From: Lineolata rhizophorae
Lineage: Eukaryota > Ascomycota > Dothideomycetes > Lineolatales > Lineolataceae
NCBI GenBank assembly: GCA_010093515.1
Contig: MU001675.1
Coordinates: 949,371 to 1,013,370, forward strand
Direction: 5' to 3'
Length of the DNA: 64,000 bases
Below the pieces are notes generated by a model, which ran no database searches, was not told the DNA's origin, and was given only the letters and a program-made list of their open reading frames with translations. Position numbers and translations under genes: made by a program. Positions within the stretch are counted from its first letter, which is position 1; every line of letters starts with the position of its first letter. Of the stretch, positions 1 to 12,056 are shown piece after piece.

Positions 1-3000
1 TTAGTTCCCCATTAGCCACACCCAACAGACCAACTCTGCGTAGTGCATGGTATGTGCGCAAGCTCGCTCGCTCCAGAAATATCGCCGAAAAGATAGCGGC
101 CCATTTCCCATGCGTCCCGCTAATGCAGCGCACTGACAAGGTGACAACGCTCCTAGCGGCAAGCACATAGATTTGGAGGGGGGGGGGTCCGCGGCAAATG
201 GCTAAACTCCCGCAGGCTCACACAAGACTAAGATTCTGCATGTGTGCCGTCATGGACGATCTTCGTTCTCCGCGCAAAAAAAAAGGCCGATCATACAGTA
301 GGTAGGTATTCCGTCCATCTATTCCCTGTTCCTTTGCGCCTCCCCTTTGCTCCGACATCCGGCCCGTGCATCCATATTGCGCCCCGGAGCTTCCTACGTA
401 GTACGGGTAGTAGCAAGAAATGTGTGATGGAAGGAGAAGCACATTCTGTTGCCGAGGGAAGAGCTGCTGCTCAATTCGTAGGAGCAAGCGATGGATTTCA
501 CAAAAAGGGCCCCGGACTTTTCCGGCAACGACAAACGTCGACGGCGCCCACTCAGTCCCTCGGGGTCTCGGGAACCAGCTCGGGACCTCACAGTCTCTGG
601 GACACGGGTCAAGTGGTCCCACGGACGGAGCTCACTCATTGAAGTCTGGTTTCCAAGGCGGCCCGAGCCAAGCTTATCCACCACCACGACCATCATCCTC
701 AATCCATGGATCCCATAGCGAAAAGGCCTAGCGGACTTCCGGGGGCCCGAGGACCATTAGAGTTGGTCAACCTCAGGGCCCACCCGGGATAGGGTTAAGG
801 GCCAGAAAAGGGCAAAAAAGGGCACCAGCCACTCAACTTTGCTCCCACGTCAAATCTCCGTCGCCTGCGCGCCAGGACGCCCATCGTTTCCGCAAGCGGC
901 CGTAGCGCCGCCTGATTCGGCAGGGATATGAATGGCCGATGCGCCACACGCTTGCTTTTGCCTCTAGCTTACCTGAGCCGTTGTTCAGCGTTTCCGTACG
1001 TATTGATACACCGGGAGGATTCTACGTAGTACATACACCCTCTTACCACCCCCGGCCTCCCCCCTAAACCACACAAATCCCATTGACCAACCAACCGGCA
1101 CTCAGCTCCCCTCCCCATCCTGTGAACCCGGGGAATCCCAGCACCCGCCAAGCGCCACCCCAATCTCGCACCAACCCCGCCATCCCCCGTCCGCCTAGCG
1201 CGTCTCATGTTCGACGCGTCCGGGCGCGTAAAAAGGGCCAAGTTGCTTGCGCATTTTCCCCTCGGCGACCCCCCTCCCCGCCTCTCCGGGCGACGCGTCG
1301 CGGGCAAACCGGGCAAGCCGAGGGAACGGCACACGAACGGAGGTGGGAAAGCTGGAAAATAGGCGGGAAGATTCATGTGGCTAGCTGGGTGCGTGCGGGG
1401 AGGGGCTTCGAATACATACCTATGTGTGTGTGTGTGAGAGGGCTTACCTAGGTTTCTTATCTTTTGCGGGCGTGGGGCTGGATTTTGATTGACTGGTCGA
1501 ACTGATGAGCGCATCTCCTCCTATGTACTGCAGGCACTTTGCCAAAGGAGCAAAAGGCCACGGTTGGGAAGGGACAACCCAAGACAATCCTTTCCACCCA
1601 GCTCAATGCTAGCCCTTAACTGGCGCCACTTTGTATTTGCGGAGTCTCGTCCGGCACATATAGCGCCCAAGCGCGGCGAAGCATTCCACCTAGCAAAGCT
1701 GCCACCCGTTCGTGCTCCTGTATGCACCGCAACAGGCGCGCGCTTTTTCCTCGCCGCAGAGAGTAAAGGGGGTTCTCCCCCAACACCGCCGCCGACGGCA
1801 AAGAATGGCGGAAAGCCAAAAAGAACGAAGGAATGGATGGCTAAATGGGTGGATGAACTTTCGGGAGCACGGAATGCCCAATTATAATTATCATTGTCGA
1901 TATAAGCCAAGCTCCAGCGAGACGGTGCTACTTATATTATGTATGACCAGTCTTGTATGGCTGGCTGACCCGGCCCCCAAGCGGCGGCGGCGACACCCGA
2001 AAAAGCGGGGGGCACCCAGAGGCCCTTGTACGACCATCCATCGGACACGGTTGCGGGTCTGACTCCCTAGGTTTGCAAAAAACAAAAACACCGTCTATGG
2101 AAGCCTTCGCTGTTGCCACCTGTTAAGGCACTTAAGAACGTTCCCTTGGAGGGCAATACCTTCACACGTGCTTTAAATGCTTAAAGACGGGTAAGCAACG
2201 AGGGTTCAAACCAGGCAACCGGGCGACGCAAATGAAGTCCACCAGGAATTTCTTCCCAAGCAATAGACAAGCTATTTGTTCATAATAATATTCGTTCGTT
2301 TAGTTCTTTCTGAGTGATGCTACCTAAAATACGGATAGTCGGTGAAAAACAGGTTGGCTCGAATCGCTTTGCTTTCGGCTGCGCACAGAGTGCCGCCTCT
2401 TGTTCCACAGGAGTCTCGATGATGATAACAAAGAAAAAGGATAAGGAGAAATTACTCTGCATGTTCAATTGAACACAATGATTGGAGGCGTATGTGAAAT
2501 GCCTCGATATGCTGCCCTGCCATTCTCTCTGTTCGCTCAAATACAGAATACAATATGTTAAGAAAAAGACATCGAAAGTGACAATGATGGCGTGCCATCA
2601 ACGCACGCAAGGTATCTTCGCACGGCCGCGCAAAAGGGGAGAAAATTGGAAAAGAATACGACTACAAGTTACAACAGTAGACATTTGCCGCCGCTTACAG
2701 AGAGGTATGAAAACAAGCACACAGTGCACAGAAAGCTACTAGCACGTATCCAACAATAATAGTTGTGGACGTGGTATCGGCTAGTAGAAGACGTAAGGAA
2801 AGCTCCTCACACGAAAGTCGGAAAAGAAACTACAATAGGAAAGGGAAAAAGAAAATGCTGAAGGAGAGACTCCGAAAAGGTGATAATGCGCATGCAGTAG
2901 AACCGTCGCTGCAGATGGCACTGCGCGAACAGGTTCGGTTTTTCTGATCATGTCTAGTTCATCAAAGAAGTCATGAACTTCATTAGTAGCGCCGGCGTGA

Positions 3001-3040
3001 GAAAGGCAATAGGAGCTTTGAACATTCTGGCCCCTGGCCA
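1..3040. other. Gene-free stretch left of the Whi5-type gene
   Basis: I see no supportable gene here. The open frames are short, overlap on both strands, are rich in Pro/Arg/Ser as expected of unselected GC-rich DNA, and show no recognisable domain or consistent splice structure. The stretch holds an 11-12 G run near 176-187 and two copies of the palindrome TACGTA (395-400 and 1023-1028) that recur through the window. The last few hundred bases are probably the 3' untranslated region of the next gene, which reads leftward. Confidence 0.6.
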
Positions 3041-4569
3041 TCATGATACAAGCTCGCCACCTAGCTCCATCCCCAACCCGGTCTCCTTCTTCGTGCTCCC
3101 CGTGCTAGTCTTACTCTCAAAGCTTCCACTCCCACCCACATTCGGACTCCCGCCAGAGGCAGACGACGACGGTAACAAGCCATCAAAATTCAGCCTCCGT
3201 CTCGCGGCCTCCTTCCCCCCGGCGAGCGGTGTCTTGGCGGCCGCCACAGGCGTCTTCCACACTGCCTGACCCGGGCTCGGCGTAAAATTGAGGAAATCGG
3301 TGTAGTTGAAGGCCGCGGCAGAGGGAGTGTTAGGTCCGAAGCCAGGAAAAGAGGACATGCCGCCGCCGGGCGTCGACATCATGGACGAAGGGAGCGGCGT
3401 GCTCTTGGGTGGCGGGGTCGACGGCGCAAAGAGACGTTGCTTAGCGGTCGTCGGGGTCTTCGAAGCCGAGGAGGGGTTGTTGCCGCCGTCGTTATTAGCA
3501 TTACGGTTGTGGTGGGCGGGCGACGGCGAAGTAGCTAGATAGAGCAGCAGATCGGCGCCCTCCTCGCCGGACTGGCCGTTGCGCTGCTGACCGTGGGCGT
3601 TGAACGCCCTGCTGGCACTGCGTGCACCAGCCGATCTCCCGGAGCGAGAGCCTGGGGGCGGCGTGCGTGGCGTGCGCGGTGGGGACGAGCAGAAGTGTGG
3701 GGCATCTGCTTGGAACGAGTGCACGGGTAGCTCGACGTCCTCATCATCGGTCGTGACGGGAGAAACGGGGTCGTCCGGAACGGTGGACGCTTCGGAGACG
3801 AAGGATAGGCTAGGAACGTGGGACGAGTGAGGATAGCGAGCTCGCCGCGCGTGGTATGCGGGTGAAGATTCCGGGAGACGGTATGCACTCTTCCAGGAGC
3901 CGCGGCCATTGTGGTGGTGACGGACCTTGGCCCGGGCGTGCGAGCTCGAGGCGGGTTGTCTAGCGGCCGCCGCCGCCGCATGAGAGTAGTACTTCGTACG
4001 CTTGGAGCCGTGATGGCCGTTGGCGCGAGCGACGTCGTCGGAAAAGATTGGTGGGGCGAGTGGGGACGATTCGAGCACGCCGACAGGGTAGAGGCGGTCC
4101 GAGATACAGCTCGAGGATGTGTCGGACATTGTCTCGTTGCTGGAGCCCGGACGCTTGCGTTTGAGCTCCATCTCGACCCGAGGCTCGATGGTTTCCAGGC
4201 TCAGATTCTGCCAGCCATGCTTGATCTTAACGTTGGCGAGGGCAAGGCGGTTTTGCAGGGCCCGCGTCATCTGCATATGGGGGTTTCGAAATGTCAGTCA
4301 TGCTCTGCGAGTATAGAGAGCTAGGGGCATCCGAGGGTCTACGTATGCCGGCAATATAGCGGCATGGACTACGTATAGCCAACGACTAGCATAGCTGAGG
4401 GATGGAGCGGTCAAGGTGAAGGGAGGTATGACCGGCTTAGGATAGCTGAAGAAGCACTTGAGCGGAAGGATGGGGAGCGGTAAGGACGAACCTTGGACAC
4501 TTGAGCCCTGCGCAGCACTTTGCTGGCGACTTCGGCCGGCTGGTCCTGCGACTTCGCAGACGAAGCCAT
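3041..4569 (-). CDS. Whi5/Nrm1-type G1/S transcription repressor
   Basis: Model: complement(3041..4270, 4492..4569), 435 aa, one 221-nt intron (donor AAG|GTTCGT, acceptor GCAG|ATG). The start at 4569 is chosen because exon 1 (26 codons) joins in phase to the conserved block TRALQNRLALANVKIKHGW, residues 28-46, which is the N-terminal signature of the Whi5-like family. A second hallmark, GADLLLYLATSPSPA (264-278), matches the G1/S-factor-binding motif of Whi5/Nrm1 proteins. A third conserved patch, FNYTDFLNFTPSP, starts near 347. The rest is low-complexity Ser/Pro/Gly with many SP/TP sites, as expected for a CDK-inactivated repressor. By family knowledge such proteins bind SBF/MBF and restrain Start, or repress G1/S genes after S phase; Whi5 and Nrm1 roles cannot be told apart here. 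The donor is slightly off consensus, so the first exon is less certain than the second. Confidence 0.85.
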
Positions 4570-6787
4570 GACTGCTGGGTGGCACCGCACGCAGGGCGGG
4601 CGAGAAGCCGGGCGCGCAGAGTGGCAGCAGTCTCGGAGTGCGTGAGGGAGAGAGAGAGAAAGAGGAGACGGGAGGCGAGAAGGGCGCACGAGGCTCGAGC
4701 CGAGGGAGTTCAGGCGTGGTTTCAGGCCGGCGTGGAGAGGGCGAGGGTGGAATTGAAGAGCGGGAACGGGACCGAAGTCAAAGGCCCGGCGCCAGAAGGG
4801 AAACGGATAAAGGCGCGGCTGCTGGTGCCGAGTACGAGTTTGGGTGCGGACCGCACTTTCTCTCTGCGAAGCGACGGGCGGGCCGGGGTCTGGTCAGCCG
4901 CGAGCTTGGGCTGGGTTGCAGCGAGCCACCGCAGCCAGCGGCCGTGGAGGTGTCGGACGGCGCAACGAGGCCAGGGTCGGCGACGGTTGCAGGCCGGGAA
5001 TGGGGGATGTGCGTGCAGTAGAGGTACGTGTGTAAGGCCAGGGCCGGGCAGCCTCAGGAACGAGATTAGCAGCAGTTCTGCAGCAGCAGTAGGGCTGTGG
5101 CATGGGAGCGGCGTGTGGTGATCGCATGTATGAGTACGCGGTAAGGCTCCGCTGCTAGCACAGTGGGTAAGCTGCGGCGCGGCGGCCGGACGAGCACTGG
5201 CTTGTTCTTTCCCATCCACGCCGGCGGCAGGCGCCACGCGATTGCTGCTTTCCCGTGCAAATCGCCTTGCCGGCCGAGCCAGTCAGGAGCAGCCTGCGTC
5301 GTGCCTGCCCCCGCGAACGGCGGGCTCGCCGCAGCTGCGAACTGGAACTTCCGCTCCTTCCCAGGCCCGAAGGGCGCCCGGCAGAGGCTCCGTGGATCGA
5401 ACCTCGAGACCCCGGCCAATCGCCGTCATTGGCCCGCCGCACGCGAGACGGCTGGGCTCGGCCGGGCCTCTGGGTTCGGGACGAGAACGGTACTCGGAAG
5501 GGATGGCGGGGGTTGGCGTACCGTATACGGAGTACCGTGGCGCGCATTGTTACGCCCCACTACGGAACGATAAGTACAACGCGCCCCAGCCGCCCAGCCA
5601 CCATGGCAACGGCCTCCTCGAAAGCTGGTCCAGGGGCAGCCCGCCAAACAGGGTTTCGCATCTACGCCGGTACGCACGGCTGCTCGAAGCTCCGGACGTA
5701 CTCCGTAGGCGACCCAGGAAAGCGACACCACTCTACACTATCTCTCGCGACACCAAATCCTAGATATCCATCTTATCTCAACAAGCTCCCGGGAGCCCGC
5801 CCTGTGCCGTCTATAGCACGGAGGAACTGAACTTGCTATGCTCTCCCGAGTTCCTCTGACTGGCTGTCATCGCCACAGCATCTAAGGCCACGCAATACTC
5901 GGGCCCTGCAGCATGCCGGCTGCTACGCTGACTGCCACGCTGACTGCCTACATACCCGCTGCATTCTTCCGTGTTGTCAATGACGCGCAGTGACCGCAGC
6001 GCAGTGCCCCCGAAGCTGAAACGGTGCGCCTGTGCTTGAGCCGCATGTCCGCGGGCGGGCATTTCCCCACGCCTCTCCTTTGCTGCACTACCGCCCTCGC
6101 GGCCGCATATAGGGCAGGGTCGGGGGCGGCCAGCGCGGGAAAAGAAAAGGGTCCACTGGAGTTCCTCGGGGTTTCCCCGCTACGTGGGCAGCAGCAATCA
6201 ATCTGTAGGTAGTTCCGCACGCCAAATAGCTGTCAGTTGCGTGGTATAACCTGACGGCATATAGAGGATCACGTTACTGGTACATCGAGACAAAGTCCGG
6301 GTCTGACCGTCAGAATGACCAAACGGTTCCTCCTACAACATGTAGTCACAAGAGCATGGTACGGGCCCAAAGCGTATCTGTGCTCTCCATGCTGGCATAT
6401 TTACACGTTTCCCCGTGATGCTCATAAACTCGAGTAATAGCTGGAAAGCAGCAAAAAAGAAGCCAACCACCAAAAGTTGACATAGATGAATGAATACACG
6501 AAACGCCACCAAGAATCGCATTACCTTGCCCAGACTTGCCCTGTGCCAGCTTTGCTCGTACACTCTCGACGCCCATTCAAGAGACAAATCCCAATGCAAC
6601 AAGTGGAATGCCTTGGCAAAAATTAGAACGAACCTCACAATTTTCCACCTCATCTAGCACATGTACAAATAGTGCTATTACGTCTAGCAGAAGGCGAAAG
6701 CTCACACGATCCGATGCGTAAGTCAATACTCCGCGTTGGTATGGAACGTTGCACGCAGACAGTCCAGCTGTTTGACCAATCGTCCCA
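4570..6787. other. Intergenic: Whi5-type promoter and 3' side of the membrane protein gene
   Basis: About 2.2 kb without a supportable gene. Long open frames at 4500-5830 appear on both strands at once and are Arg/Pro/Ala-rich, which is typical of GC-rich noncoding DNA. It probably carries the promoter and leader of the leftward Whi5-type gene and the 3' UTR of the gene ending at 6788. No further sites could be assigned. Confidence 0.5.
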
Positions 6788-7578
6788 TTACTCGTAGAAG
6801 CCGCGGCTCACTTGGGACGCCATGATCATCATCCAGATCAGGAAGACGTCGCCAATGATCCAGAACGCAAACGCAGCCAGCCAGCATTGGCCTAAGAAAC
6901 AAAGAACCAAATCAGTCACACAGTTCCTTCAGTACTCCGAATTCGCTCATTTGGTCACTTACAGATGTTATTCTGCTCCAGCCACGCCAGCGTGTTCATT
7001 GTGGGTCCCGTCGATTGGTTCCCGAAGACGTAGTTTTGGCAGTTCGAGTTGACGTTGGCGTCGGGCCCGAAGAGCTGGATGGCTGTCTCGATCAGACCCG
7101 TCAGGAAGAGGACGAAGAGGATGAAGGCCGAGATCATCATGAAGGCGGGGAGCAGCCGCCGCTGCATGATGAGGAGCAACTCGGCGATGATGAGCGCGAC
7201 CGTTAGAGCGCCGGTCGTGACGCCGAAGGGGAAAAGCCTAAGTTTTAAGACCAACCGTCAACTTCGCTCTCTTCCTCTGTCTTGCACGGTAGGAATTCCT
7301 CCCTCTTCATGGTATTGTCGCTGCGAATTTGCATGCACCAGCACAACAGTGCCACAGCAACCAGAAGACGGTTCTTCTTCTTCCTCCCTCACGCTCTTTC
7401 TCTTTACTCACCATGGCGTCCCAATCCCCATCTGACTCTGAATCTGCATAAACTCGGCGAAGACGCCCAGCAGCAGCGACCCCGTCACCAGCATGATAAG
7501 CGTCCAGACGTTGAGCTGCCCGTCCGGCCACACGAAGCGATCGCGCGTCGTCCGCACGTACACGACGGAGCGAGCCAT
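6788..7578 (-). CDS. Small four-helix membrane protein (MARVEL-like)
   Basis: Model: complement(6788..6891, 6963..7237, 7412..7578), 181 aa, three exons. Donors CATG|GTGAGT and ATCT|GTAAGT and acceptors CTTAG|G keep the frame throughout. The start at 7578 gives MARSVVYVRTTRD followed by the first membrane segment. Four hydrophobic helices are visible: about 26-45 (WTLIMLVTGSLLLGVFAEF), 59-80 (GVTTGALTVALIIAELLLIM), 82-110 and 149-173 (LAAFAFWIIGDVFLIWMMIM). A hydrophilic loop with two Cys lies between helices 3 and 4. The layout resembles fungal MARVEL-domain plasma-membrane proteins of 150-200 aa, but no diagnostic motif secures the family, so the role is unknown. The gene reads in the same direction as LCB1 upstream, with about 1.3 kb between them. 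Confidence 0.8.
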
Positions 7579-8863
7579 GGCGAAGCGGCGGCGGCGTCGG
7601 GTTGGGCGGCGGGGAGCGAGTAGTTGTTCTCTTCAAAATGCCGAATCGGCCCTTGAGTCGCGGGTGACCTCAATTGTCGAAGGCGAGGCGAGCTTGTCGT
7701 CTGCTCTCGTCGTCCTCGCCGCTCCGGCCCTTCCGCCGGTCGTCGGCGGCGTGCGATGACGCGACTCGCCCAGCACCCGCGCTCAACCGCGCACCCGGAG
7801 TGGCGCTATTGTGGGCAATCTAGCTCAGACACGCGCCGTCTGGCGGACCGATCGCTCGCGAACTGTATGCGCGGCGCTCGCGCTTCTTCTGCGGCTCGTC
7901 CGCCGCGCGTGGAGCGACCTCGGTGCCAGGATACCCAGGTAGGTAGGCAGCGCAAGCCGCCGCGGGAACAAAAGCAGAACGAGCGCACGATGGAAGTCGC
8001 GAGGACCAGAGAGAGCACAAGTGCCCTTTTAGTTCTCCCCTTCCGACCCGACGAAAGCTTGTAAAAAGCAGAAGGACGTGGCGCAGACGGAGGGGCGCAA
8101 TCCGGACGTGCCACGCAGCGCGTGCGAGGGGAAGGGAAAGAGGGTTTGGGGCAGGCGGATGCGCGCGTCGTGCTTTGGCGAGCTGGTGATGACGCCAGTC
8201 CGTTGGCCCAGCCACCAAGCAGGCAGCTCAGTCACGAGCAACCCGGATAGACAATGTGGGACGGGTTCCGCGAGGATAGACGCAGCATCTTGCCAGCTGC
8301 TTAATCTTCTCCTCTTCCAATCCCAAGAAACGTAGCCCGTATGCTCCGCACACGGCTTGTGAAGCCGCTGCGTTTTACTTGTTCCTGTGCCGCCGACCAA
8401 GCTTTTTCCTTGCAGCCCCAGTTGGCAGGCTCGTAGCCAACCATCCATCCAGGAACTGCGCAACTTGCAACCCACCGGAAAGCTTCTTTGCATGCTGAAG
8501 TTCCTTGCCTCTACTGCCCGAGTGTGACTCACAACGTGAGTTCCTTCCGCCCTATACTGCTATGAATTGCATGGGTTATTCTTCTGAAACGCTCGAGTCC
8601 GAGAGAGCCGCCAAGCTAACAGCGTGAGATGTCATTAGTTATTACGGTACACTGAGATAGCTACGTGCTACATAGCAGTCTCGACCTCTCCGGTTCCCAT
8701 ATTGGCTACAAGGCCTCTGCAATAGCGAGACCCATCCAACAGGCGAGTCTACCTCACGACTGCCCAAAACGCCATATATAAAAAGAAGCTCCTCCAACTG
8801 TGACAACTACCTCTATCAATGTACACCAATGCCCCACCAGACTCCACTGCGCTCCCCGCAGGC
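7579..8863. other. Intergenic between the membrane protein gene and LCB1
   Basis: About 1.3 kb with no supportable gene. It should hold the promoter of the leftward membrane protein gene and the LCB1 3' UTR. Short open frames overlap each other on both strands without conserved motifs. Confidence 0.5.
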
Positions 8864-10789
8864 TCAAGACGGCGTCTCAGCCCTCCCTTGCTTCTTCCGC
8901 GTCACCACTTTCGTGATGGCGTGCCTAATGATGATGCCCGCCTTTTCGACCTCCTTCTTAGACAGGCCGGTGGTAACGCACACCTTGAGCGCCGGCTGCG
9001 GCTGCCACGTCCTGTCGCGCGGGCCCTGGCCGAGCGGCGCAGGCATGTTCTTCAGTCGAGTGATGAGTACGCCGTTGGCAAGACACTGTTCGGACATTAG
9101 CACGCGACTTCCAAGACATGCGAGGAATCAAGCAAGATTGGAAAAGAGAGCCCAACGCACCTCGTCAACCACGTCCTGCAGCAGATATTCCTGATCCTCC
9201 CTGCTATACTTCTTCTGCGCGACCACCTCGGCTTTGAGCACCAGAAGCAGCACCGGATTCTCCGGCGCGCTCGTGCACCTGACCCAATCGCTGCGCGGAT
9301 CCAGCTGCGCCCGCATCGCCTTAACGTTCTCGCGTAGCGCTTGCAGGATCTCGGGCGACTCCTGCAAGATGCGCAGCGTCTCGCTGGCCGTCGTGGCCAG
9401 CATCGCTGGCAGTGCGGCCGAGAAGGTGTAGGCCGCCGCCGTGATGCGCTGGTGGTCGACTACCTCCCGCGAGCCGGCGCAGAAGCCGCCGCCGGCAATG
9501 AGGGGCCCCGACAGGGACCCGATGATCATGTCTACCTCGTGCGGGTCAACGTTTTGGTGCTCTGTCAGGCCACGGCCAGTGCGGCCAAGGACGCCGTAGG
9601 AATAGGACTCGTCGAGAATGATGCGGAACTTGTAGCGGAGCTTGAGTTCAACCTAAATAGAAAGCAATTGTTAGGATCAACGTCACCACACCCAGGCTGA
9701 AAATTTAAATGGAGAGCCATACCAGCTTTGGCAAGTTGGTGACCTCGCCAGTGTTCTCGAACAAGCCTTCTGTGATAATAAAGCGCCTCGTGAGGGGCTT
9801 CTTCGCGTTCTCCTTGACGATCTGCGCAAGCACGCGCTCCAGGTCTGCCATGTCGTTGTGCTCAAACCACCGTATCGTACTCCTAGAAATCTGCAGCCCT
9901 TTCCGAATCGGATAGTTCACGGCCTTGTCCGCCACGATGATGTCCCCCCTCTTCGAGAAGGCAGGAATGACGCTGGAGATGGTCGAGAAGGCCTGCGCAT
10001 ACACAATGCATGCGGCGGTGCCAAGATGTGATGCGATATTGGCCTCGGTGCGCATGTGCACATCCTGAGTGCCATAGAAGTTCGGTGGACCGCAAGGGCC
10101 GACGCCATAGGTGCGGAGCGTGTCAATGGCCTTTTCCCTGATGGTTTCATCCGCGACGAAATTGTAGAAGTTGTATGAACCGAGGTTGGTAACGGTGCGA
10201 CCATTCGTGAGCTTGACCTTCGGGCCAGTGGGCCTGCAGAGATCACGGAGTTAGTTAGTTACCATCTCAATTTTTGCGTCTAGGCTTGTGATGTTCGAGT
10301 GCGAGACCTATACGCACCCTGTGATGATGGGACTCTTCTCGTTGTCCAGCTCCTCAAGCTGAGTCGGCTTTCCGACCAGGGGCTCTGGAGTCCAATCTTC
10401 CACGAGCTCGTCGACTTCCTACGCCATCACAGCCAAAGTCAGCACAATCCACACGCAATCCAACCTCCTCCACCGTTTTCTCCTAAGCTCCCAACCAATT
10501 CTCTACCTCCTACCCAAATACCACCCCTAAACTATCACCACAAACCAGGCAAACGTACCTCCTCGGTCAACTTAATCCGATCCGGCTTCTGCGTCGAATA
10601 CTTGGGCGCCAGCATGTACCGCAGCGCGAACAGGAACAGCAGCAACTCGACAACAGACCGCATCGGGTCGTTCTGGTAGCTCGACTTGATGTACCGCAGC
10701 ACGATGGCCGACCCCGGCACCTTCTGGAACTGCATCCACCCTTCGTCAAGCAACCGTAGCACCCCGGCTTGCAGCTCGTGGAGGTCCAT
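8864..10789 (-). CDS. LCB1: Serine palmitoyltransferase subunit 1
   Basis: Model: complement(8864..9085, 9161..9652, 9723..10233, 10318..10418, 10559..10789), 518 aa, five exons, all joins in phase. It is one half of the ER enzyme that condenses serine with palmitoyl-CoA, the first step of sphingolipid synthesis. A single N-terminal membrane segment lies at about 45-61 (SVVELLLFLFALRYMLA), followed by the alpha-oxoamine synthase fold. LCB1 identity rather than LCB2 comes from the loop GSLSGPLIAGGGFC near 326-339, which has no lysine where LCB2 carries the PLP-binding Lys. The stretch PCGPPNFYGTQDVH holds Cys158, which aligns with Cys133 of human SPTLC1, the site mutated in hereditary neuropathy HSAN1. 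ILDESYSYG (from 292) contains the conserved Asp. Length fits the family. An LCB2 partner is needed for activity and is not in this window. Confidence 0.95.
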
Positions 10790-12056
10790 ATTTCCCTTCC
10801 TTCTTTCGTTTTCTTTTGTTTTCCTTCCAAGATCTCGTACTTGGGCCGTGGGCTGCCCATGCAATGATGGCGAGGGGTTCGGGCCGAGAAGGCGCGGAGG
10901 GAGCGACGTTGTCTGCGGTAGTGTCTAATGCAGGGTGCAGGATAGCGCGGATGGAATCGAACGCAAGAGTCGAATCTGGGACGGGCGCTTTTTGTTGTGC
11001 GCCAATTGCAGCGTTCGCGAACAGCTGATAACCGGGCAAAGGAGGGGCAAGAACGTTTCCCGTTTGGAGAGCTGGTGTGGCGACAGGTCGAGAAAAAAAC
11101 AGTTCCTCGAGTCTAGAGAGCATGGAAAAGGAGGTGCTCAGGCGGCCCTTCGCGGATCGCGCCGAGTCCCGCAGCGTAAGGGTTAGGCGCACGTGGCACC
11201 GCTCGCAGTCCCCAAATTTACTCCGAAAATCAATCTCTAAGGAACGACCCGACCAAATAAGGCGAAACAAAAGCCACATCCAAGCCATGTAGGTCTTCAC
11301 GACCTATGGAACACCAAAATGGCGTACAATGGTTCCATATCTCCGCCCTAAAACCTAGAATTATAGAACTTTAGCAGAGTTCAACCGTGGTTGAAACGTC
11401 CAGTCAGCAAAGAACAGGCCATAACCGGCCACTAAAGTTACCACACCCAGCACAGCTCAGACGACACGCTTCAATGATTACGGGTTTTTAATTATTCCCA
11501 ATGCATTCACTATCTAACAAGCAATTGACCAAAACCCCCGCCAGAACAGAAGGAAACCGATGCTTGTAAGATTTGTATGTGCAGGCACAACCCAGATACA
11601 CATTCGGGCGGTCGGCCTTCAAAGGAAAAGAAAAACTGAACAAAAAGGAACACGGCAGGAGCAGCAGTCAAAGACAACAGAACAGAAAGGAAACCAATCA
11701 CACAAAAAGGAGTTGTGCGCCAACAAGCGGCCACATTAACAGCAGCGGCAGTCTATCCTGTCCGAAACCCATATAAGAAAGCAGGAGCAGCAAAAAGCAG
11801 CTTTGTCCGACAAGGAAAGAGGGTTTTTTGCTGGATTTCTGAGGTGCGGTCCCGGACGGCAGAAGAGAAGGGAAAATTATAATCATTACGTTAGGCTTCG
11901 ACGTGTTTCCGCTGCGTAACCATACTCTCGCCCGTTCTGATGTTATACATTTAGAATCAAGGGACACAGGGGAATAATGAGATTTGATGCTTTGATGACT
12001 GAATGGCACGCTTCTTCCACCTTCTTCTCACCCCAATTTTCTTTTAAGACTTCCAA
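10790..12056. other. Intergenic: LCB1 promoter and FKS1 3' region
   Basis: About 1.27 kb with no supportable gene. Both neighbours read leftward, so it should contain the LCB1 promoter on its left and the FKS1 3' UTR on its right. Purine-rich tracts (11600-11700) occur, but no RNA gene or repeat was recognised. Confidence 0.5.

Noticed and set aside
969-1514. 181-codon minus-strand open frame
   Set aside because: Low-complexity His/Thr and Arg/Pro content, no domain and no neighbours supporting a gene.
5163-5830. Overlapping plus-strand open frames of 136-191 codons
   Set aside because: Three frames open at once in GC-rich DNA, with no conserved motif or splice structure.
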